Positions 24,377 to 32,779 of a stretch of 64,000 nt of DNA are shown here, in pieces. Where the stretch lies: the NCBI GenBank assembly GCA_900546665.1, contig URDY01000009.1, positions 54,976 to 118,975 of the forward strand, written 5' to 3'. This DNA comes from an uncultured Paraprevotella sp. GTDB taxonomy: Bacteria > Bacteroidota > Bacteroidia > Bacteroidales > Bacteroidaceae. The notes below the pieces were generated by a model. It searched no databases. It was not told the origin of the DNA and was given only the letters and a program-made list of their open reading frames with translations. Each line of letters starts with the position of its first letter. The stretch's first letter is position 1. The position numbers were made by a program, and so were the translations under genes.

Positions 24377-25990
24377 TTATTGCTTTTCAAGATCACTACT
24401 GAGCAGGAACCGTGTTACGGGTACTATGATATCCATAATCTTTCCGTTTACTGATGACAGTCTGGTATTGAGGGTAATGCTACCGTCCCTTTCTTTCACT
24501 ATGGATTGATATTCCAAGATCACATTATTAAAATAGAGTGATTTGTCGGTGTCACTATATAATGAATGCAGGTTTGGGGAATAAGACACAGAGGTGCTGT
24601 TGATTGAAAACCTGAGTTTGTTTATATTCTGCGTGAATGTTCTTTTTACTAACTCTCCCAAGTCTACATTGTCCTTCAGTCTTTCTCTTATAAAATCTGA
24701 ATATTCCCCTCCGGTAATTATCAATTCATTTTTCAAATTCTTCAAGTCTTTGAACTTGCTGGTCACGATATCAAACTGGGCGAGCTCCTGATAGTCTGAA
24801 CTCAGCAATTTGACGGAATAACTGATATCTTGACCTACAGCCATGGCAGATCTGTATTGAACCAGAAAACCAGGCCGTGCTGTCAGAAATCTATTGAACA
24901 AGTAGCCGCCATCTCCCGTTTCCTCCAGATAATGCAACACGCCACTTTGATAATATTTTCCGGTTTCCAAATCGTTGACACTGACAAAGAATTTATAATA
25001 TTCATTATGGTCGAAAGGTATATACACCTCCGGACTGGTTAAACTCTTGTATTTTACCTTGAAGTATAATTTCTTCTCCCCATTATCATATCTAAAGTCA
25101 GTTAGTGAAGAGTTCTGCATATCTTCACGGCTGTATGTATATGGGATGCCATCATTGTTTGAGGAACTGATGGTGATAAAATCCTTAAGTTGTACTGCAA
25201 ATGCATCAGCTTTTTTCTCCCGATAGAAGGCATCAAAGTTCGGTTCATATATATTCTTACCTGGCGCTATTTGCACGCTTGCTCTTTTGGCCATATTATA
25301 ATCTGTTGGTTTGTTGACAGATTCCTCTTTGTCTTCTGGAGTAAAGCCGTCAAAATATAGCGTTTGTTGAAATTCCTTTGTGCCATTTACTTTTCCTGTG
25401 ACCAGAAGAGTAAAAGTGGCAGATTGGGGATCCTGTTGCATAATGGTGATATTCTCAATAAGAACTGATTTTTCATTGATGCGTTTCTCCCCGTTAAACT
25501 GGTCTAAACCGGTTAATGCCACAGTAACAGTCTGACTTTTGTCAAATATAAAAATACCCATGAGTTCTTCCGAGGTGATACTGTCGTTCATTTCTTGGCC
25601 ATTATTACTGTTTCCGTTTTCTCCGTCATGATCTTCGTCTGGCGTTTTAATCTTGAATCCATTAAAATCCAGTGTTTCCTGAAAGGGAGTATGATTAGCC
25701 GTTCCTGCAACTATCAGACTGAATTGGCCTTTTGAGGCATCAATATTATCCGGTGTACATTTATGTATTTCTATGATCTTGCCGTTTATGTGATATTTTT
25801 TCTCCTTATTGAAGGAAGTGATCATCTGCAGATTATCATAAACATCCTTTTGCGTATCAAAGCTGAATAAGGAACGTAGTTCGTTTGAGGTTACTGTTGT
25901 GAACTCATCTTCAGTGTTTTTATGACATGCCATTAAAAGGACTGTTAAAAGGAAGAAACAGATGATTTCTTTAAGATTTCTCATACTCAT
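24377..25990 (-). CDS. Lipoprotein with two N-terminal repeats, function unknown
   Basis: 537 residues. The signal ends in the lipobox LLMAC, so it is a membrane-anchored, probably surface lipoprotein. Two homologous modules follow (about residues 35-110 and 143-215). Each starts ELxxxFxFD, has a FNxEKxxN turn, and ends FxLxVxGxxNxTxxFQxTLxFxGF. They are joined by an Asp/Asn/Gly-rich linker (DEDHDGENGNSNNGQ). The remaining 300 residues look beta-rich and contain no motif I recognise. It is a single-gene transcript with a strong terminator. It may be a surface or adhesin-type protein; no function is assigned. Confidence 0.75.
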   Translation of the reverse strand: MSMRNLKEIICFFLLTVLLMACHKNTEDEFTTVTSNELRSLFSFDTQKDVYDNLQMITSFNKEKKYHINGKIIEIHKCTPDNIDASKGQFSLIVAGTANHTPFQETLDFNGFKIKTPDEDHDGENGNSNNGQEMNDSITSEELMGIFIFDKSQTVTVALTGLDQFNGEKRINEKSVLIENITIMQQDPQSATFTLLVTGKVNGTKEFQQTLYFDGFTPEDKEESVNKPTDYNMAKRASVQIAPGKNIYEPNFDAFYREKKADAFAVQLKDFITISSSNNDGIPYTYSREDMQNSSLTDFRYDNGEKKLYFKVKYKSLTSPEVYIPFDHNEYYKFFVSVNDLETGKYYQSGVLHYLEETGDGGYLFNRFLTARPGFLVQYRSAMAVGQDISYSVKLLSSDYQELAQFDIVTSKFKDLKNLKNELIITGGEYSDFIRERLKDNVDLGELVKRTFTQNINKLRFSINSTSVSYSPNLHSLYSDTDKSLYFNNVILEYQSIVKERDGSITLNTRLSSVNGKIMDIIVPVTRFLLSSDLEKQ

Positions 25991-26497
25991 ATTACTGCAT
26001 TAATTTAAGTGTAGAACTAATTTTGTATGGGAAAGCCCCATTATTCCCATCATTACTATTTATTGAATTACATTGTTAACATGATCTTTTTTGCAACTGC
26101 TGAATACAATACCCACTATAAAAAGAGCAGGATGAATATTCATTCATTGACATTGTACTTTCTGCTAAAACAACTTTTAGAATATTGCAAAGTTAAGTCC
26201 AATATTCTGAAAATCCATTTGTAATCCTAGTTACAATCTTGTAATACTTACTGCTAATTATCTGATAATCAATATGTATTATAATTAAAAACTTGTAATA
26301 CAGTATAGTCCTGTTATAATGGCCATTTCTCTGTAAGAAAAACCACAATATTCGCGTCCCTTCAGAAGAATCCCTTTTTTAGGCAGACTAAAATATATGC
26401 TTAATTATTCTTTCTCCATAAAATATCAGGTGAGACTAAATTTCTACTGCCTCGGAATGTTCGCTGGTCCCCGATATCTGGTGTAGGAGATAGAAAT
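25991..26497. other. Gene-free interval with possible lipoprotein promoter
   Basis: No convincing gene. CAAAGTTA at 26188-26195 is a minus-strand TAACTTTG -7 box that could drive the lipoprotein gene with a leader of about 190 nt; no -33 element is clear. Confidence 0.4.
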
Positions 26498-26530
26498 AAA
26501 AAAAGGTGATCAAAATGATCACCTTTTTAT
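26498..26530 (-). terminator. Terminator of tRNA-Ser
   Basis: AAAAAGGTGATCA at 26500-26512 pairs with TGATCACCTTTTT at 26516-26528. It lies directly after the tRNA 3' end and is U-rich in both directions. Confidence 0.85.
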
Positions 26531-26535
26531 TTTTG

Positions 26536-26622
26536 CGGAAGCTGGGGGATTCGAACCCCCGGTACGGTAACCCGTACGTCAGTTTAGCAAACTGGTGGTT
26601 TCAGCCACTCACCCAAACTTCC
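26536..26622 (-). tRNA. tRNA-Ser (anticodon GCT)
   Basis: On the minus strand the 87-nt sequence starts GGAAGTTTGGGTGAG. It forms a 7-bp acceptor stem with AGCTTCC and has the anticodon loop CAGTTTGCTAAACTG. A long variable arm (GTACGGGTTACCGTAC) marks it as serine, and the T arm is GGGGGTTCGAATCCCCC. The anticodon is GCT, reading AGC/AGU. CCA is not encoded. Confidence 0.95.
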
Positions 26623-26675
26623 TTGCTTCCTTGGAAATCCCTTGGTAGAACCAAGTGTTTTTCTCAATTGCGTTG

Positions 26676-26707
26676 CAAAGGTAGTGCGTTTTTTTTAATT
26701 ATGCAAA
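26676..26707 (-). promoter_or_regulatory. Promoter of tRNA-Ser
   Basis: On the minus strand TTTG (26704-26707) and TACCTTTG (26676-26683) are 20 nt apart, a full consensus. Start near 26669, about 47 nt before the tRNA. Confidence 0.8.
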
Positions 26708-26788
26708 TCTTACGGCTATTTTTTTGATTTTTTTTGTGAGAAAAAGCCTTTAATTTGATGAATTTTATAATAAATTACTTATGTTCAA

Positions 26789-27793
26789 TTAGTTATAACT
26801 GCGTGAAAATAATAAATTTTTTATGAGATTTTTTCCTCTCAGGAGCGTTCTGGTTATATAAAAAAGGAAGGGAACGCATGTAGACAACAGAATACACAGG
26901 TAGGGCAGGCCATAAAAACGGGCGCAAAGAGGATAAAATCCTTCTGTTTTCATCATCCGCAGGATCCGACGGGCAAAACGAACGCTTCTTTGTTCATTAA
27001 GCAAACGGTATAGCAGGTCTGCATTCAATACATTGATACGACGGGAGAGGGCTTTGCGTTTTTGGCTGTCCAGATTCGGAAGTAACGATTGCAGCCTTTT
27101 CATTACGGTGATGAAGTCTTCATATCGCTTCTCAATCTCTTTTTCTGAAGGCTGATGCATGCGTGATCCCTCACGCTGGTAATAGGCATATACCACACTG
27201 GTCGTAACAACCAGCTTTTGGGGATTCAGATAAAGACGCGCTACAAATTCTTCGTCTTCATGATAAATGTCCGGAGTAAAACGGATGTCGCCCAAAATAT
27301 CGCGCCTGAAAAAGAAACTCCACGGACTTCCGTGCAGGTTATATCTGAGCATATAGTCATATCCCCGGCCGCGGAAACGGATATGCAGTTTTTCGGTGGG
27401 CCGGTCATGATATCCCGTATCCGTCACGTCCGTCTGATTGAATGCAAGCATATCGGGTTTCTCTCTTTCGAGAAGTCGGACACAGGCCAGTAAGGGCGAA
27501 CGGAACAGGTAGTCGTCAGCATCAACAAACAGGATATATTCATAACGCGCCAGCGTCAGCCCGTAATTTCGGGCTTCCGACACTCCCCGGTTGGATTGGT
27601 AAAAATAGTGTATCCGGTCGTCATGAAGTTCTTCCAGCCATTTTCCGGCCTCACTGGAAGGTGTACCGTCATCAATGACGATCAGTTCCCACAAGGCATG
27701 GTCGCCGATGGCACGTATACTCTGCACAGCCCTCATCAGAAGCGGCTTGTCCAGATTGAAATAGGGAATGATGATGCTGATTGAGATTTTCAT
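26789..27793 (-). CDS. Family 2 glycosyltransferase
   Basis: 334 residues from ATG 27793, which overlaps the previous stop as ATGA. A GT-A fold enzyme: ISIIIPYFNLDKPLLMRAVQ opens the nucleotide-sugar binding region, followed by LIVIDDGTPSSE and the metal-binding LFVDADDYLF; YHEDEEFVARLYL resembles the usual acidic catalytic segment. The C-terminus has a hydrophobic, basic tail (YLCILLSTCVPFLFYITR) that may associate with the membrane. It is the third gene of a three-glycosyltransferase operon, so it probably adds a sugar to a surface polysaccharide or glycolipid. Donor and acceptor unknown. Confidence 0.9.
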   Translation of the reverse strand: MKISISIIIPYFNLDKPLLMRAVQSIRAIGDHALWELIVIDDGTPSSEAGKWLEELHDDRIHYFYQSNRGVSEARNYGLTLARYEYILFVDADDYLFRSPLLACVRLLEREKPDMLAFNQTDVTDTGYHDRPTEKLHIRFRGRGYDYMLRYNLHGSPWSFFFRRDILGDIRFTPDIYHEDEEFVARLYLNPQKLVVTTSVVYAYYQREGSRMHQPSEKEIEKRYEDFITVMKRLQSLLPNLDSQKRKALSRRINVLNADLLYRLLNEQRSVRFARRILRMMKTEGFYPLCARFYGLPYLCILLSTCVPFLFYITRTLLRGKNLIKNLLFSRSYN

Positions 27794-28752
27794 TTGTTGA
27801 ATCTGTTTCTTAATTTGGCATACCATATCAGGCTGCGTTGTCCGAAAAGAGTATAGAGCAGGGCTTTATGCCACTGTGACCGGCTTTGTCTGTCTGCCAG
27901 TGTCCGGCAAAGGTTGATTTTCCGGCCGGGAAGCATGATATGGCCTCCATACTGCAGATACATGATCTGATGGTTGCACATGGACAGATAAAACTCATCA
28001 AGCGCCGTAGCTGTAAAAGCCGGATGATGAAGATGAGTGTTATAAAAAGCCAGATTGGCATGCAGCAGGTCGTGAGTGCTTCTTTGCGTAAGGTGCTGGG
28101 TGATGCTTTTGGTACGTACACAGTAATAATAGAGGCCTTTGTCAGTCAGCAAAATGCGCCGGGCCTTTTGGAGCACATAGGGAATGGTATAGATATCCTC
28201 AAAAAGTTTGCCTTCAGGAAAACAGATGCCCTTCCAGAGCGTGGCCCTGAAAACCTTGTTCCAGGCATAACAGTGGTAATATCCCTTTCTGGCTATCCAG
28301 CCTGAATAATCAGTCAGTTCTCCATGACCCGGAACGAACATATAGGCTTCTTCGTGTCCGTGGTGTACATGCACGGGATATTCCACTACGTCTGTATCAG
28401 GATGTTCACGCAACAGTCCGGTCAGGACTTCCAGAGTGTCGGGAGCCAGATAGTCGTCAGAATCTACGAATGTGATATACTTCCCAGTAGCCAGTCCGAT
28501 GCCTACATTACGGGCTTTGCTCAGACCGCCATTCTCGGTGCAGTGCACGACTCTTATGCGAGCGTCCCGTGCAGCCCATTCGTCACACAGCCGGCCGCTC
28601 CGGTCGGGACTGGCATCATCCACCAGAATGATTTCCACATCGGCGGTCTGCTCCTTCGAACCAATGCTTTTCAGACAAAAATCCAGATATTCTTCTACGT
28701 TGTATACCGGAATGATGATGGTCAGCAACGTTTGTTCGGCAACCGGTTCCAT
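27790..28752 (-). CDS. Family 2 glycosyltransferase
   Basis: 320 residues. Classic GT2 N-terminus TIIIPVYNVEEYLDFCLKSI, then VEIILVDDASPDRSG and the DxD motif ITFVDSDDYLAPD. FEDIYTIPYVLQKAR supplies the acidic segment. Soluble, probably peripheral to the inner membrane. It starts one base after the preceding glycosyltransferase gene ends and overlaps the following one by four bases, so the three are translated from one message. Confidence 0.92.
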   Translation of the reverse strand: MEPVAEQTLLTIIIPVYNVEEYLDFCLKSIGSKEQTADVEIILVDDASPDRSGRLCDEWAARDARIRVVHCTENGGLSKARNVGIGLATGKYITFVDSDDYLAPDTLEVLTGLLREHPDTDVVEYPVHVHHGHEEAYMFVPGHGELTDYSGWIARKGYYHCYAWNKVFRATLWKGICFPEGKLFEDIYTIPYVLQKARRILLTDKGLYYYCVRTKSITQHLTQRSTHDLLHANLAFYNTHLHHPAFTATALDEFYLSMCNHQIMYLQYGGHIMLPGRKINLCRTLADRQSRSQWHKALLYTLFGQRSLIWYAKLRNRFNK

Positions 28753-28753
28753 T

Positions 28754-29860
28754 TTATTTGATTTTTCGTGTCCAGAAGTCTATGTATTTTTGTGCCACTT
28801 CACGGTAGTCGTGATGGCGTTCCACGTAAGTCCTGCCTTCCACACTCAGTCGGGCAATCATGTCTGGTTGTCTGACCAGTTTCTCGAGTTGCAGGTAGAC
28901 ATCTTCCTCCGAAGGCTCTACATTGACTATCGGCCGGAGTTCCTTTTCGCCTAATATCTCATAGTTCTCCGGTTCTCCTCCTCCTACCAGCACAAGGCCT
29001 TTGGCCATGGCCAGAAGCCCGTTCATGGCCGGTGTATAGGAATATAACTGATCGAGCAGCACATCGCATGAATCAAGCATGGTACAATATTCGGCGTAGG
29101 GTACCGACTGTACTTTCAGTATTTCCACACGGTCAGGATAATTCTGGGCCAGACGCACAAGCGCCTTATACATGATGTCCGTGCCTTTATAGGCGTTTCG
29201 TGTCCGTTGTATGCCTATAAAAAAGCGGATTTTACCGTCTATATGCCTTGGCTCACGGAAACGTATTTCATCCGTGTTGACCGGAAACGGAATAAAGCAG
29301 GTCTTTTCGGGAAATACCGGCCGGTAACAGGCGTCATATTCATAAAGTCCGGTTACAATACCGTCACAGTCGTTTGCAATATAGCGGTTTAATTTGCCGT
29401 TTTCGCCATTCAGCCATTCGGCAATAAAGCGGTCGTTATCCTCGTTTTGTCTGATTTTCGCCCCGATGTTAAAATCGGAATAACGGAAGGTCTTGCCGTC
29501 AAGTCCGGTCTTGACCCAGTAATAATCCATACCGAAAGCCCCCATAAACATGCTTCTGTTGTGACGACGAAGATAACGGTAGTAAGGATAATGTCTTTCT
29601 GCTTTCAGACTCAGAAAGACCGGATTGATGATTTGCACGACATCGTAACCGGTCAGTTTGGGTAACGTAGCCCATAATCGGGCCAGATAGCTTAGTCCGC
29701 CTTTGAAATCAAGACTTTTTCTGCGAAGGGAGATGTCCCGGCGGTAACCTTTCCAGAAGTCGCCGTCTGACACGACAGTCACTTCGTGGCCGATCTGTCT
29801 CAATCCCTGTGCCAGTGTCCAGTGGACATTGCTATATTCGCCTATTAAGAGAATCTTCAT
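28754..29860 (-). CDS. GT4-like glycosyltransferase
   Basis: 368 residues with a GT-B layout. The N-terminal Rossmann part is MKILLIGEYSNVHWTLAQGL. A C-terminal domain carries IGIQRTRNAYKGTDIMYKAL and LLDQLYSYTPAMNGLLAMAKG with GGGEPENYEIL, resembling the donor-binding EX7E region of GT4 enzymes. First gene of the glycosyltransferase trio. The predicted promoter is about 100 bp upstream behind a leader with inverted repeats. Confidence 0.88.
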   Translation of the reverse strand: MKILLIGEYSNVHWTLAQGLRQIGHEVTVVSDGDFWKGYRRDISLRRKSLDFKGGLSYLARLWATLPKLTGYDVVQIINPVFLSLKAERHYPYYRYLRRHNRSMFMGAFGMDYYWVKTGLDGKTFRYSDFNIGAKIRQNEDNDRFIAEWLNGENGKLNRYIANDCDGIVTGLYEYDACYRPVFPEKTCFIPFPVNTDEIRFREPRHIDGKIRFFIGIQRTRNAYKGTDIMYKALVRLAQNYPDRVEILKVQSVPYAEYCTMLDSCDVLLDQLYSYTPAMNGLLAMAKGLVLVGGGEPENYEILGEKELRPIVNVEPSEEDVYLQLEKLVRQPDMIARLSVEGRTYVERHHDYREVAQKYIDFWTRKIK

Positions 29861-29956
29861 TTTTCGTGTTTGCTCATAATTGATTAAAAATGACGGTTGC
29901 AGAAGCGCGGTACGTTACCGGAGTAAGCCTACCCATGTCCTGAAACCGTTAAGAAA

Positions 29957-29964
29957 CAAATATA
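29957..29964 (-). promoter_or_regulatory. -7 box of the glycosyltransferase operon
   Basis: On the minus strand TATATTTG matches TAnnTTTG; no clear -33 box. The resulting leader of about 90 nt contains inverted repeats (CGGTA cgt TACCG, and an outer ACGGTT/AACCGT pair). Confidence 0.45.
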
Positions 29965-29984
29965 ATGAGATTCGATGGAATGGA

Positions 29985-30020
29985 AAAAAATAATTGAATA
30001 AAAATAGGGCATAAGCCCTA
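29985..30020 (-). terminator. Terminator downstream of the LRR gene unit
   Basis: TAGGGC ATAA GCCCTA at 30005-30020 followed on the minus strand by TTTTTATTCAATTATTTTTT. It lies 3 bp after the stop of the small ORF. Confidence 0.6.
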
Positions 30021-30023
30021 ATT

Positions 30024-30242
30024 TTATTTGTCTTTGAAAAACGATGTCCGCCAATCGTGCTCTACTTTTTGGGATTTGCAGGGAAAAAAGAGCTCGGCGC
30101 GACAGCCGGACATTTCAGTTACATGATAAGTGTGACCACAATTCCCGCTATGGAAGAAAGTATAGCCGTTCTTGAGTCCGAAAGGATGACAAACTTCCCG
30201 GATGTCAGGACGATAGAATATAATGCCTCTTTTACAGTACAA
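30024..30242 (-). CDS. Small hypothetical protein after the LRR gene
   Basis: 72 codons starting 15 bp after the LRR gene stop and ending just before a terminator, in the same orientation. The sequence has a Cys/His-rich centre (HSGNCGHTYHVTEMSGC) and a charged C-terminus. No signal peptide and no family I recognise. It may be a real small gene or the 3' fragment of a longer one; support is positional only. Confidence 0.4.
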   Translation of the reverse strand: MYCKRGIIFYRPDIREVCHPFGLKNGYTFFHSGNCGHTYHVTEMSGCRAELFFPCKSQKVEHDWRTSFFKDK

Positions 30243-30257
30243 TCAAACCAGCTGTCT

Positions 30258-31811
30258 TCAATGTTTCATCATTTTTTCTGATATAGGCGTATTTTCAAAG
30301 GCGGATTCATCTATACTCGTGACAGATGATGGAATGTGGATACGTTTCAAGCTCTTACAATTCGAAAACACTTCTCTTCCGATCCTTTTCAAACCTTCCG
30401 GCAGGCTTACTGTTGAAAGACGATAACAATTTGAGAAGGTGCAATCATTCAAAGAAACTGGTGCTGATAACTGTACCACGGAAAGATTGAAGCAGTCTTG
30501 GAAAGCAAAGCAACCAATGTATTGCAATGTTTTTGGCAATATTACTTCAAGGATGAAATTACATCCGCCAAATGCATCCCATCCTATTGTTTTTATGTTC
30601 TCAGGTATACGGAGGACAAGATTTGAGTATCTGCCCCAAAAAGCATAATCTCCGATTGTGTCCACACTTTCTGGTATTATTGTTGTACGGCATCCCATCA
30701 CAAGTGTCTTTCCATCCTTGCTCAACAGTGCATTGGAACCCTTGGGCGATGAGTAATTCGGATTGTCTTCAGACACATTGATCTCATCTATCTCACAACA
30801 TCCTGAAAATGATCTTGCAGAAAGGCTTGTGACATTCTTTGGAATATTGACTGAATGGATAGCGATGTCCTCAAAGCAGTAATCTTCCACTGTGCTTATA
30901 TCATTTCCGATTGTTGTTGAACGGCATGCGGCAATCAAGGCGGAATCGGATTTCCTTACAATGCCATTGCAGTTGGAGCGTGAATCATAATTTGGATTAG
31001 ACTTGTCTACCACAATGGAAACAAGGTTGTTGCATCCCCGAAATATATTCTCCTCTCTAATCTTTGTGACATTCTTTGGAATGTAGATTGATGTTAGGGA
31101 GGTACAACCGTGAAATGCATTTACTCCAATTTCTGTCAATGACTCAGGAAGGCTGATTGACTTAAGACCACTGCATTCGAAAAACACGTCGTGGCCAATG
31201 GTCTCCACTCCCTCCGGAATAACCAGTTGTTCCATCACGTTGCAATGATAGAAAGAAAAGTTACCAAGTGTTTTTACGGAAGCAGGAATCTTTGTGGCGG
31301 AACAAGCGACTGCAAGTTCGTCAAAGCCTGACAGTATGATGGCATTTGATCCGTCGCGTGAATCGCAATATTCGTTTTTCTCATCCACTTTAATTGATGT
31401 GAGATTATAACAGCTGCCAAAGAGCCCCGTACCTATGCTTCTTACGGAGGCCGGTATGTATATTGATCTCAAATTGGTACAACATTCAAAGACATAATCA
31501 CCTATATTTTCAACTCCCTCGTCTATCACAATTGATTGGATTTCAGTTATACCCATGAAAGCTCTCGTTTCAATTCTTTTTACGGAATAAGTTTTTCCCT
31601 CATGTGTGACAGATGAAGGGATGTGAAGGGGTTGCGCATAATCAGTTCCTGGAACAGGCTCATAGCTTGTCAATAAGAGCGAGCTGCTGTCTTTTTTCAT
31701 TATGGTGTAATTGAATCCATTCTCAGAGAATGAACCGTCTGCAAATGCCTGGATGACTGTAGCCAAACAAAGCAATGTAAATATCGCTTTTCTTATTGAT
31801 ATGATTTTCAT
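30258..31811 (-). CDS. BspA-type leucine-rich repeat surface protein
   Basis: 517 residues. A signal peptide (cleavage near residue 24, AFA) is followed by about fifteen repeats of the LRR_5/BspA type. The consensus is IGxxAFxxCxxLxxIxIPxSVxxI, seen for example at CTSLTSIYIPKNVTKI and CKSLKRIHIPSSVTSI. Longer inserts with SNPNYDSRSNCNGI and EDNPNYSSPKGSN also repeat. These proteins are usually secreted or surface exposed and mediate adhesion or binding. No C-terminal sorting tail is visible. Function in this organism is not known. Confidence 0.88.
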   Translation of the reverse strand: MKIISIRKAIFTLLCLATVIQAFADGSFSENGFNYTIMKKDSSSLLLTSYEPVPGTDYAQPLHIPSSVTHEGKTYSVKRIETRAFMGITEIQSIVIDEGVENIGDYVFECCTNLRSIYIPASVRSIGTGLFGSCYNLTSIKVDEKNEYCDSRDGSNAIILSGFDELAVACSATKIPASVKTLGNFSFYHCNVMEQLVIPEGVETIGHDVFFECSGLKSISLPESLTEIGVNAFHGCTSLTSIYIPKNVTKIREENIFRGCNNLVSIVVDKSNPNYDSRSNCNGIVRKSDSALIAACRSTTIGNDISTVEDYCFEDIAIHSVNIPKNVTSLSARSFSGCCEIDEINVSEDNPNYSSPKGSNALLSKDGKTLVMGCRTTIIPESVDTIGDYAFWGRYSNLVLRIPENIKTIGWDAFGGCNFILEVILPKTLQYIGCFAFQDCFNLSVVQLSAPVSLNDCTFSNCYRLSTVSLPEGLKRIGREVFSNCKSLKRIHIPSSVTSIDESAFENTPISEKMMKH

Positions 31812-32300
31812 TTTTTAAAATGATTTAGATATGATGTGCCGTCAGTTCATAATAATTTCCTTTATCATCAGCTCAAATCAATGATTCAAGATAAAATTTA
31901 CGTTCTAAAACGTATATTTTAAGAATATGTTTTTGTGTATAGATTTGTGTTGTAAATTTATATGTTTTATTTAATTTTACAAAATAATTTGACGGAATTA
32001 ATTCTGTTTAAAAGATAATATAACTGGATTTGTATGTCTTACTTGGTTTTTATAGAAAACTTTTGTGTATGATATTATGATCTTTTTTCCAACTGTTTCA
32101 TAATCATTCTTTGCTATCTGCCTTTCACTCAATGACAGAATCGACAGATTCCTGTTGCTTTACATATTATTTTTTTCTATATAAAAAATTGACATATAAA
32201 AAGACAAGACAGCAAAGTCTGCTATCAGATTGTAGCATGGACATATCCCATCTGTTTGGAGAAAAAGTGCTTCACCTATTCACAGACCTTTATTTATAAG
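31812..32300. other. Gene-free interval, left part
   Basis: AT-rich sequence upstream of the LRR gene. A 62-codon frame on the plus strand at 32111-32299 has no features of a real protein. I see no consensus promoter for the LRR gene. Confidence 0.45.
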
Positions 32301-32301
32301 G

Positions 32302-32684
32302 CCTTCAATGGTGAACCATCTCCTTCACAAGTCCTTCACGCCTCCTTCACCTTCTCCCTGATATCAGAAATTCATAAAAAAATCAATTTTTCATTTTGTT
32401 TTACATTTCCAAAAAAGTAAGCTTTACTTTGAAAAAACTAAAGCTTACTTTTTTTAAAGTAAAGCTTACTTTTTCCGAAAAGTGCCTTGAAAATTTATAG
32501 TGCATGGACTGTGAAGGAGGTGTAACGGTATATTTCACTTATATATACTTGATTATCAATATGTTATAAGGTTCGTGAAGCAGTGAAGGCCATTTTGCAA
32601 AAAACAGAATTATGGGTAACTCCTGGGACCCACTTTTGAGGGCAGAAAGGTGAAGGGGAAAGGTGAATGTTTCATGCTTCACCT
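32302..32684. repeat. Ordered CCTTCAC / GTGAAGG repeat region
   Basis: CCTTCAC occurs at 32322, 32333 and 32344, exactly 11 bp apart, with a degenerate copy at 32302. After a central palindromic segment the complementary form GTGAAGG occurs at 32511, 32583 and 32650, with degenerate copies at 32575 and 32663. Left copies all point one way and right copies the other, giving a large imperfect dyad. No gene lies inside. Confidence 0.7.
32412..32474. repeat. Triple AAGCTT-centred repeat at the middle of the dyad
   Basis: The 19-bp arm 32412-32430 is the exact inverse of 32456-32474. A third partial copy (TAAAGCTTACTTTTT) at 32439-32453 repeats directly at 32460, 21 bp away. All share GTAAGCTTTA. 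Confidence 0.75.
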
Positions 32685-32688
32685 TTTT
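32659..32688 (+). terminator. Hairpin with T run at the right end of the repeat region
   Basis: AAAGGTGAA at 32659-32667 pairs with TTCACCTTT at 32678-32686, then TTAT. It reuses the repeat motif and lies just before the next promoter. Confidence 0.55.
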
Positions 32689-32712
32689 ATCCATAAACCG
32701 GCTGCAAATTTC

Positions 32713-32743
32713 TTTAGCAGACCACTTTTGTTTTGTATCTTTG
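32713..32743 (+). promoter_or_regulatory. Promoter of glycosyltransferase gene
   Basis: TTTA (32713-32716, one mismatch) and TATCTTTG (32736-32743) are 19 nt apart; start near 32750. Confidence 0.6.
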
Positions 32744-32779
32744 CATGAGTAGGTGATAAATACTTAAAACGTAGATTAC

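Noticed and set aside
26027..26224. 65-codon plus-strand frame
   Set aside because: Low-complexity, lacks a promoter in the right place and overlaps the probable leader of the lipoprotein gene.
32111..32299. 62-codon plus-strand frame in the gene-free region
   Set aside because: No start signal, no recognised motif, and composition follows the AT-rich background.
32302..32684. CRISPR array
   Set aside because: Repeats are only 7-19 bp, change orientation across the centre, and lack uniform spacers or adjacent cas genes.
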